From positions 1 through 7,773 of the forward strand of contig CAMOLY010000053.1 in the NCBI GenBank assembly GCA_946619065.1: DNA of 7,773 nucleotides. The letters are read 5' to 3'. A program made the translations under genes and the position numbers. The stretch is from an uncultured Clostridia bacterium (GTDB lineage Bacteria > Bacillota > Clostridia > Oscillospirales > Oscillospiraceae). Shown in pieces: positions 1 to 5,809 of the stretch. The first letter of the stretch is position 1. Each line of letters begins with the position of its first letter. Below the pieces are notes generated by a model that was not told the DNA's origin, made no database searches, and was given only the letters and a program-made list of their open reading frames with translations.

Positions 1-676
1 CGGATGTCTTGCGGATTACCAGCACGGAATGAACCGCGCCACCGATCTCAAAGGTTTCCGTCCGTTCAAAACTGCCGCCCAGCGTTCGGATGGCCCTTTC
101 GGCCTCGCGCAGCTCCTCCCCTGCCTGCGCTCCCTTCATCGCGAGGAAGCATCCGCCGATGCGGACATAGGGCAGGCAGAGCTCGGAGAGCAGGTTCAGC
201 CGGGCAACCGCGCGGGAGGAAACAATGTCAAAGCCTTCTCGGTTGGCGGCAGCAAAGTCCTCCGCACGGCCGGTCAGAAAGCTGGCCTCCACGTTCAATG
301 CAGGCAGGGCCTCGGTCTCCAACCAATGCATCCGTTTTTGCAGGCTGTCGAGCATGGTCAGATGCAGGCTCGGCTCCGCAAGCTTCAGGGGAACACCGGG
401 AAAGCCGGCGCCGGTACCCACGTCGAGCAGGGATTTGCCCGCCAGCGGCAGAACCTTCAGAAGCGTCAGACTGTCGAGCAGGTGGAGCTCCGCAGCCTGG
501 GCAGGATCCGTGATTGCGGTCAGGTTCATCACACGGTTTTTCTCCAAAACCGCAGCGCCGAATGCAGCCAACCGGTCCAGCGTCTGTTCAGGCAGATCCA
601 GCCCGATTCGGGCCAAGCCCTCCCGGAGCGCGGTTTTGATCGGGGCGGTCTCCCGAAGGTCCCCGTCCGTCATCAT
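1..676 (-). CDS. rsmG: RsmG, 16S rRNA (guanine-N7) methyltransferase, 3' end cut by window edge
   Basis: RsmG (GidB) is a cytoplasmic S-adenosylmethionine-dependent methyltransferase that makes m7G in the 530 loop of 16S rRNA (G527 in E. coli numbering). I translated this frame by hand: it is open for 225 codons with no stop and leaves the window at base 1. Visible motifs are an N-terminal helical part with NRVMNLTAI near residue 50, HLLDSL near 65, the SAM-binding loop LLDVGTGAGFPGVPLK at about 83-98, the second Rossmann acidic strand (MLDSLQKR, about 108-115), and the RsmG-typical SSRAVARL at 153-160. Family members are usually about 210-240 residues, so only a short basic C-terminal tail is probably missing. 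Two adjacent ATG codons exist (674-676 and 671-673). The first gives an ATGA overlap with the upstream transketolase stop, which suggests translational coupling. Recognisable AGGG is very close to both starts, so the start is not decided by it. rsmG is more often found beside mnmG; here it ends a metabolic operon. Confidence 0.95.
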   Translation of the reverse strand, partial: MMTDGDLRETAPIKTALREGLARIGLDLPEQTLDRLAAFGAAVLEKNRVMNLTAITDPAQAAELHLLDSLTLLKVLPLAGKSLLDVGTGAGFPGVPLKLAEPSLHLTMLDSLQKRMHWLETEALPALNVEASFLTGRAEDFAAANREGFDIVSSRAVARLNLLSELCLPYVRIGGCFLAMKGAQAGEELREAERAIRTLGGSFERTETFEIGGAVHSVLVIRKTS

Positions 677-1623
677 CCCTGCTTCAGTCTCACCGCCTCA
701 CGGCACTTATCCGCGAGGTTCTCGGGCGTCAGGCCGAAGTACTCCAGCACGGCGTTCGCGGTTCCGCTGCGGCCAAAGGTGTCCTCCACGCCGTGACGGA
801 TCACCGGCACCGGGCACTTCGACGAGATGAGCTCCGCAACCGCGCCGCCCAGGCCGCCGAGCACAGAGGCCTCTTCACTGGTCACGATCGCGCCGGTCTC
901 AAAGGCAGCGTTCAGGATCAGGTCCTCATCCAGGGGCTTGATCGTATGGATATCCAGAACACGGGCGGAGATGCCATCCGCAGCGAGAAGCTCGCGGGCC
1001 TTCCGCGCCATGCCGACCATCATACCGGTGGCAGCGATCGTGACGTCAGAGCCGTCGGCAACGGTTACGCCCTTGCCGAGCTCAAAGCGGTAGCCGGGCA
1101 GCTCGTCGGTGAAGACGTCGGTAACCGGGCGGATCAGGCGCAGGTAAGCCGGGCCGTTCTGGTTCAGCAGAGCCTCCACTGCCAGACGCATTTCGTTTCC
1201 GTCGCAGGGGTTGACCACAGTCATGCCGGGAATCTGACGCATCAGGGCCAGGTCCTCGGTGCACTGGTGGGTCGCGCCGTCCTCGCCGACGGAGATGCCG
1301 CCGTGAGAGCCGACGATCTTGACGTTCAAATGGGGATAGCCGACAGAGTTACGCACCTGCTCATAGGCGCGGCCCGCCGCAAAAATCGCGAAGGTGCAGG
1401 CAAAGGGCTTGAGCCCAGCGGTGGCCATGCCGGCAGCGATACCGACCATGTTGCTCTCGGCGATTCCGCAGTCATAAAAGCGATCCGGATAAGCTGCCGC
1501 AAAGTCCTTGGACTGCGTTGCCTTGGCCAGGTCTGCGTCCAGGACAACGAGCTCCGGATATTTTTCGGCGAGTTCCACCAGCGCCTTGCCAAAAGCGGCG
1601 CGGGTTGCAATCTTTCCTGCCAT
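673..1623 (-). CDS. tkt: Transketolase, C-terminal subunit (pyrimidine-binding and C-terminal domains)
   Basis: This is the C-terminal half of a split transketolase, 316 residues. With the N-terminal subunit encoded just upstream it moves two-carbon ketol units between sugar phosphates in the non-oxidative pentose phosphate pathway, using thiamine diphosphate (TPP). The protein carries the pyrimidine-binding domain (about 1-165), with DADLAKAT at 29-36, the GIAESNM motif at 53-59 whose Glu56 matches the glutamate that activates the TPP aminopyrimidine, and SHGGISVGEDGATHQ at 106-120. A transketolase C-terminal domain follows (about 185-310; TIKPLD and SEEASVLGG are recognisable). The start at 1623 is chosen because GGAGGAG at 1631-1637 lies 7 bases upstream. 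The longer open frame upstream reads into the partner gene and starts with non-family sequence. The partner's TGA ends one base before this ATG, so the two subunits should be made in equal amounts. Similar halves occur in 1-deoxyxylulose-5-phosphate synthase and in sugar-specific paralogues; the separate subunits and motifs favour transketolase. Confidence 0.95.
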   Translation of the reverse strand: MAGKIATRAAFGKALVELAEKYPELVVLDADLAKATQSKDFAAAYPDRFYDCGIAESNMVGIAAGMATAGLKPFACTFAIFAAGRAYEQVRNSVGYPHLNVKIVGSHGGISVGEDGATHQCTEDLALMRQIPGMTVVNPCDGNEMRLAVEALLNQNGPAYLRLIRPVTDVFTDELPGYRFELGKGVTVADGSDVTIAATGMMVGMARKARELLAADGISARVLDIHTIKPLDEDLILNAAFETGAIVTSEEASVLGGLGGAVAELISSKCPVPVIRHGVEDTFGRSGTANAVLEYFGLTPENLADKCREAVRLKQG

Positions 1624-1624
1624 C

Positions 1625-2470
1625 TCAGTTCTCCTCCAGTTCTTTGATTTTCGCTTCCAGTTCGGCCTTCGCAATCGCATATTCCTCCGCGTTCGGAGCC
1701 TTGCCGTGCCAGCCTGCGTTGTTTTCCATATAGGAGACGCCCTTGCCCTTGACGGTGGTCATCAGAATCGCGGTCGGACGGTCCGCAGTATTCCGGGCCT
1801 CAGCCAGGGCAGCGAGAATCTGATCGAAATCGTGTCCGTCGATCCGGATGACATGCCAGTTGAAGGCTTCAAATTTCTGATCGACGGGGTCAGTGGGCAT
1901 AACGTCGGAGGTCTTACCGTCGATCTGCAGACCGTTGAGATCGACGAAGGCGCAGAGATTGCCGAGCTTCCACTTGGCAGCCGCCATCACGGCCTCCCAG
2001 ATCTGGCCCTCTTCGATTTCGCCGTCACCGAGGATCGCATAGGTCCGGTAGTCCCTGCCGGTCTGTTTCGCGGCGAGGGCCATGCCGACTGCGGTGGACA
2101 GGCCCTGACCGAGGGAACCGGTGGACATGTCGACACCGGGGATGTGCTTCATATCCGGATGGCCGGAGAGATGGGACTGGATGGAGCGAAGCTGCCGCAG
2201 AGAGGCAGCGGGGAAGTAGCCCCGCAGCGCCAGAATCGCGTACAGAGCCGGGGCGCAGTGGCCCTTGGAGAGGACAAAGCGGTCGCGGTCCGGCCAATTG
2301 GGGTTGGCAGGGTCAATGCGCATCTCGTTGAAGTAGAGGGCCGCGAGCGCATCCGCGCAGGACAGAGATCCGCCCGGGTGTCCCGAGGACGCCAGGTGGA
2401 TGGCCTCCACCGCGAGCAGGCGGGCTTGCCAGGCCTTCAGGGCCAGGTCTTTTCCATACAGTTTTTCCAT
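1625..2470 (-). CDS. tkt: Transketolase, N-terminal subunit (TPP diphosphate-binding domain)
   Basis: This is the N-terminal half of a split transketolase, 281 residues, and the partner of the next gene. It contributes the TPP pyrophosphate and metal site. Visible are GHPGGSLS at 30-37, LSKGHCAPALYAIL at 67-80, SGHPD at 102-106, GSLGQGLSTAVGMAL at 118-132, and the TPP/Mg motif that begins GDGEIEEGQ at 148-156 and closes with N179 (DLNGLQIDG). Late conserved residues include MENNAGWHGKAP near the C terminus. Such 270-280 residue subunits are usual in Clostridia and archaea, whereas most bacteria have one chain of about 660 residues. The start at 2470 is supported by GGAAGG at 2476-2481, five bases upstream. 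The frame stays open to 2524, but those codons overlap the end of the upstream gene and do not resemble the family. The 20-base gap to the upstream gene and 1-base gap to the downstream subunit place it inside the operon. Confidence 0.95.
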   Translation of the reverse strand: MEKLYGKDLALKAWQARLLAVEAIHLASSGHPGGSLSCADALAALYFNEMRIDPANPNWPDRDRFVLSKGHCAPALYAILALRGYFPAASLRQLRSIQSHLSGHPDMKHIPGVDMSTGSLGQGLSTAVGMALAAKQTGRDYRTYAILGDGEIEEGQIWEAVMAAAKWKLGNLCAFVDLNGLQIDGKTSDVMPTDPVDQKFEAFNWHVIRIDGHDFDQILAALAEARNTADRPTAILMTTVKGKGVSYMENNAGWHGKAPNAEEYAIAKAELEAKIKELEEN

Positions 2471-2490
2471 AGTATCCTTCCTTCTAAATC

Positions 2491-4473
2491 TTATTTTGTC
2501 CGATAGAAGCTGTGTGTGCGCCAATAATAGGACAGGTATTCCAATCTATGATAATCCTTGACAAGGGGACCGGGGATCGTCGTGCTGAGCTTGCCTTCAA
2601 CACCGACTCTTCCCTTCGTGGACATGACCGGGAAGACTTCCATCTCCTCGTCCATCGCCTGCAGGAACGCCGGGCCTTTACCCCAGCCGAGAGTGTCGAA
2701 GAGGACGTTCATCAGATAGCACGGCGAAATCGTCGGGCCGGTCTGACCGGCGGGATCGACGCCGAGGATTTCCTTCGCCGCGTCGTTCATCCAGATCAGA
2801 TATTCCGTTGCGTAATAATTGAAGAAGCCCTCCTCGGTGGACAGATCCAGGTCCATGCCGAAGGTCTCGTAGGCCGCAGTGGTGTAATTGTTGATGTCCT
2901 TGCCCAGCGTCGCCTTGTGGTCGCCGAAGGTCACGAGAACAACGGGGCTGTCGCAGGTCCGCAGGCGGTCGACCAGGACCTTGAGCTCCTCATCGCGTTT
3001 GGCGGCGCAGGCGAGGAAATTGTTCATCGCAATCCCGTCGTTGGTGTTCCGGTGCGCCAGCACGTAATTGGTTCCCGGATAATCGTTGGTCCGGTAATGA
3101 TAGGGGCCGTGGCCCTCGTAGGTGACCGAGAAGTGGAAATACGGTTTGGTCGTGTCGCGGGACTGGTACATCTCCCAGATCCGGTCATAGAGGATGCTGT
3201 CTTCCACCGGGTGGCTGCTGTTTTCCAGCTCCTCAAAGCCGTCCTCGCGGAACACATAGTGCTCAAAGCCAAGATAGCGGTTGACGTTACGGCGGTTGTA
3301 GAACCAGCCGTTGAAAGGGTGGGCTCCCTCGGTCTCGTAGCCCTGGCCGCGAAGATACCAGACGTAGGAATTAACCGGCTTACGCCACTCGCTGAGCAGA
3401 TAGTTTCCGGTGAGGAAGCAGCGCTCGGCATTCTTCGTGTTGCCGCCAAAGCCGTTTGTGATCAAATAGCCGATCTTCGATTCATCGGCCAGTGCATGAT
3501 AGGTGTCATAGCAGGAGAAATCGATCGTGCCCTCGGTGCAGGGGACGTCGGACAGATCCGCGTAGCTCTCTCGCATGATGGCGATGATGTCCACCTTCCG
3601 GTCAGCCGGGAGATCCGCGTCGCTGTATTGGGCAAAATCCGCGGCAGTCTCCTTCTCGCTGTAGCCCTTCGGAGGATTGCTCTGGGAGAAGATCGTGCGG
3701 GAGAAGGAATACAGCACGCCGCGGGAGACGTAGATCTGCGTCGTGGACCAGGTGTCGATATACTTGTAGTACTTCGTGTTCGCATAGACCTCGTCATCAT
3801 TGATGAGGCTGCAGGTCTGAAAACCCAGGAAAACGGCGACGGCTAAGACCGGAATCCGCCACCAGTTCAGGCGCAGGCGCCAGCGGGAAAGAAAGGCCAG
3901 CAGAACCGTCATGGCCGTGCAGGACAGGATGCTGATGATCAGATTCCGGCTCAGATTCAGCTCATAGCCCTGCTTGTCGGTGATTGCGAGAGCCTCGCGG
4001 ATGCAGGTCAGATCCTCAAACTGAAGCGGATCGTTGCGGATAATGATCAGATAATAGTTGCCGATCGATATCCCAAGGCAGATGACAGCCGTCAGCAGGA
4101 AAGCAATCCAGGCACGGCCGATGACTGCAAACAGAAGCAGACAGATCGCAGTGGGGATCGCGAAATTGACCCAGAAGATCAGGGAGCACTCAAAATAACC
4201 CTTGAAAATCTTCGAAGAGAAGTTGCTGTAGGAGAGCAGCAGGGTGCAAAGGGTCAGAACCAAGCAGGCAAGCAGCAGCAGGAAAAACTGCCAGCTCAGG
4301 AATCCAACCTTTCGGCCGATGCCCTTCGGCATGCGGCGCTTGAGCAGCAAATGCCTGGATTCCGGCTTCGGCTCTCGCCGACGCTTGCCAGAACGCCGTT
4401 CGGACGGTTCTTTTGATGCACGTTCTGCTTCTATTTCAGTTTTATTGGTCTTTTTCCCCAATTTCAAAGGCAC
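2491..4473 (-). CDS. LTA synthase-like polytopic membrane phosphoglycerol transferase (sulfatase fold)
   Basis: This 660-residue protein belongs to the LtaS/MdoB-like alkaline-phosphatase superfamily (sulfatase fold). Family members transfer glycerol phosphate from phosphatidylglycerol to envelope polymers at the outer face of the membrane. It has a very basic cytosolic N terminus (about 1-55), five probable membrane helices (about 58-81, 96-118, 121-144, 176-196, 205-222), a linker, and an extracellular catalytic domain from about 293. By alignment from memory to S. aureus LtaS, Glu302 (RESYAD), Thr346 (GFGGNT), Asp518-His519 (TFGDHK) fit the metal/nucleophile set, and His385, Tyr392/Arg394 (FYNRR) and His455 (EGHGPY) fit the substrate pocket. 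The GTG start at 4473 has GAGG at 4481-4484, seven bases upstream; the first internal ATG (4330-4332) has no such site and would remove most of the basic tail. It lies 16 bases after hemW and 20 before transketolase. The exact polymer or lipid substrate cannot be told; a different phosphoglycerol or phosphoethanolamine transferase is possible. Confidence 0.86.
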   Translation of the reverse strand: MPLKLGKKTNKTEIEAERASKEPSERRSGKRRREPKPESRHLLLKRRMPKGIGRKVGFLSWQFFLLLLACLVLTLCTLLLSYSNFSSKIFKGYFECSLIFWVNFAIPTAICLLLFAVIGRAWIAFLLTAVICLGISIGNYYLIIIRNDPLQFEDLTCIREALAITDKQGYELNLSRNLIISILSCTAMTVLLAFLSRWRLRLNWWRIPVLAVAVFLGFQTCSLINDDEVYANTKYYKYIDTWSTTQIYVSRGVLYSFSRTIFSQSNPPKGYSEKETAADFAQYSDADLPADRKVDIIAIMRESYADLSDVPCTEGTIDFSCYDTYHALADESKIGYLITNGFGGNTKNAERCFLTGNYLLSEWRKPVNSYVWYLRGQGYETEGAHPFNGWFYNRRNVNRYLGFEHYVFREDGFEELENSSHPVEDSILYDRIWEMYQSRDTTKPYFHFSVTYEGHGPYHYRTNDYPGTNYVLAHRNTNDGIAMNNFLACAAKRDEELKVLVDRLRTCDSPVVLVTFGDHKATLGKDINNYTTAAYETFGMDLDLSTEEGFFNYYATEYLIWMNDAAKEILGVDPAGQTGPTISPCYLMNVLFDTLGWGKGPAFLQAMDEEMEVFPVMSTKGRVGVEGKLSTTIPGPLVKDYHRLEYLSYYWRTHSFYRTK

Positions 4474-4489
4474 TTCCTTTCCTCTTCGC
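4474..4489 (-). promoter_or_regulatory. Ribosome binding site deciding the GTG start of the LtaS-like gene
   Basis: The whole 16-base spacer after the hemW stop is purine-rich. On the minus strand it contains GAGG at 4481-4484 followed by AAAGGAA and then GTG at 4471-4473. The 7-base spacing is right for a Shine-Dalgarno site, which supports GTG initiation here over the internal ATG at 4330-4332. Confidence 0.6.
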
Positions 4490-5671
4490 TTACCGCTTCT
4501 TGGCCAGCGGCTCGCTCCGCTCCTGAGCCTCCTGCAGGCGGGCGATGATCTGGTTGGAGATCAGAAAGCCCTCCGGCGTCAGACGCCAGCGGCCGCCCTG
4601 CACCAGGAAGAACCCGCGCTCTGCCATCGGGCGGATGACATCCAGCAGCGGCTCAAAGGGCATCAGATAGTTTCTCTCATACTCCTCGGGCGAGATGCCG
4701 CGGTTCGTCCGCAGGCGGAGCATCACATACTCCCCTGCCCGCTCCCGGGCAGGGACCGTCTCGCACTCGGAGAGGATGGGGACGTCCTGTTCATTCAGGC
4801 CGCGGATATAGTTGTGAATATCCGCCCGGTTTGTGTAGCGCTTTCCGGCAAAGTCCGAAGCGGCAGCAGGACCGAAGCCGATGTACTCGTCGCCGAGCCA
4901 GTATTTGAGGTTGTGGCGGGATTCAAAGCCCGGGCGGGCGAAGTTCGAGATTTCATACTGTTCATAGCCGGCTTCCCTGAGGATCCGGACCGCGTTGAGA
5001 TACATATCGGCCTGAACGTCGTCAGACGGCAGATTGACAGCTTCTTTGTAGTTCCACAGTGGGGTGCCGCGCTCGACCTTCAGACCGTAACAGCTCATGT
5101 GCTCCGGCCGCAGCCGCAGTACATGGCGAAGGGTTTGCTCCCACTGCTCATAGGTCTGATTGGGCAGACCGTACATCAGATCCAGCGAGATGTTGTCAAA
5201 GCCGCAGTCGCGGGCATTCTGAACAGCGATGCGGGCCTGCTCATAATTGTGCGGCCTTCCCAGCTTTTTGAGGACCTCATCCAGGTCACTCTGAACACCG
5301 AGACTCATCCGGTTGAAGCCCTCGGAGCGCAGCTTTCGGAGAAGGCTGGTGCTGACCGAGTCCGGATTCGCCTCGAAGGTGATCTCCGCGTCCTTGTCCA
5401 CGCGGAAGCGGTGCTGGATCTCAGCAAAGATGCGGCGAAGATTGTCCGCTCCGAAGAAGGACGGCGTCCCGCCGCCGAAATAGACGGTGTCTACCAGGTA
5501 GTCCTGTGCCAGCGCGCCGGTTTCTTTGATGTGTGCGCCAAGGGCCTGCAGATAGTCGTCGACCAGACGTCTGTCCCGGCTGCCGCCCAGCGAGTAAAAA
5601 TCGCAGTATTCACATTTGCTCCGGCAGAACGGAATGTGCACGTAGATGCCGAGGGGTTTCAGTTCGTTCAT
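4490..5671 (-). CDS. hemW: HemW, radical-SAM heme chaperone (HemN-like family)
   Basis: HemW is a cytoplasmic radical SAM protein related to oxygen-independent coproporphyrinogen III oxidase. Characterised members bind and hand over heme and lack the oxidase activity under which the family is often labelled. The protein is 393 residues, normal for the family (about 375-400). It shows the [4Fe-4S] cysteines C16, C20 and C23 (CRSKCEYCDF, CX3CX2C); the next motif position is Phe25 and not a fourth Cys, which fits HemW and not HemN. GGGTPS at 66-71 is the SAM-binding glycine motif, and SLGVQS (123-128), DLMYGLP (164-170), YEISNFARPG (239-248) and HNLKYW (253-258) are family signatures; the C-terminal HemW domain follows. 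The ATG at 5669-5671 is chosen because AAGGAG at 5677-5682 lies five bases upstream and because family proteins begin just before GIYVHIPFC. An alternative ATG at 5713 has no such support. Its start overlaps a small upstream ORF by ATGA. lepA-hemW adjacency is common in Firmicutes. Confidence 0.95.
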   Translation of the reverse strand: MNELKPLGIYVHIPFCRSKCEYCDFYSLGGSRDRRLVDDYLQALGAHIKETGALAQDYLVDTVYFGGGTPSFFGADNLRRIFAEIQHRFRVDKDAEITFEANPDSVSTSLLRKLRSEGFNRMSLGVQSDLDEVLKKLGRPHNYEQARIAVQNARDCGFDNISLDLMYGLPNQTYEQWEQTLRHVLRLRPEHMSCYGLKVERGTPLWNYKEAVNLPSDDVQADMYLNAVRILREAGYEQYEISNFARPGFESRHNLKYWLGDEYIGFGPAAASDFAGKRYTNRADIHNYIRGLNEQDVPILSECETVPARERAGEYVMLRLRTNRGISPEEYERNYLMPFEPLLDVIRPMAERGFFLVQGGRWRLTPEGFLISNQIIARLQEAQERSEPLAKKR

Positions 5672-5775
5672 TTTGACTCCTTGTTGCGCCAGCGCCGTTT
5701 CTTTCTGCGCCAAAAATGGGATTCCAGGATTTCTCCGATGAATTCCGCGATCAATTCAAACAGAAACTCAATCAA
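5668..5775 (-). CDS. Probable small protein, 35 residues, acidic amphipathic helix plus basic tail
   Basis: This ORF is too short for usual gene callers. It starts at TTG (5773-5775), nine bases after AGGGAG (5785-5790), and ends at a TGA that overlaps the hemW ATG as ATGA. The first 22 residues are hydrophobic with Glu at 3, 7, 11, 15 and 18 (IEFLFELIAEFIGEILES), which puts the acidic side chains on one helical face. Residues 23-32 are strongly basic and aromatic (WRRKKRRWR is at 22-30). The charge split is clean, with five acids in the helix and seven Arg/Lys in the tail. The hemW ribosome binding site lies inside its last codons, so reading this ORF could control or couple hemW translation. 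An in-frame TAA six codons upstream of the TTG bounds the frame. I do not recognise a named family; I recall small Clostridial proteins with similar FLxELxxE repeats but cannot verify this. It could also be a chance open frame in a spacer. A peripheral membrane peptide or a pure leader function are both possible. Confidence 0.5.
   Translation of the reverse strand: MIEFLFELIAEFIGEILESHFWRRKKRRWRNKESK
5677..5682 (-). promoter_or_regulatory. Ribosome binding site of hemW
   Basis: AAGGAG on the minus strand, five bases before the ATG at 5669-5671. It fixes the hemW start at 5671 and not the in-frame ATG at 5713. It lies within the last codons of the small upstream ORF. Confidence 0.75.
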
Positions 5776-5809
5776 TAGAGGTTTCTCCCTTTATCGCCGG
5801 TTGCAGCCA

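Noticed and set aside
2512..3846. A 444-codon plus-strand open frame
   Set aside because: Antisense shadow of the LtaS-like gene; the minus-strand frame has clear catalytic motifs and membrane helices, this one has none.
5669..5713. Upstream ATG at 5711-5713 as the hemW start
   Set aside because: It lacks a good Shine-Dalgarno site, adds 14 non-family residues, and the ATG at 5669-5671 has AAGGAG at ideal spacing.
5672..5809. Riboswitch or structured RNA in the lepA-hemW spacer
   Set aside because: Only weak, short complementarities such as the GGAATTC/GGAATCC stretch are visible; no known aptamer pattern, and the spacer is better explained by the small ORF.
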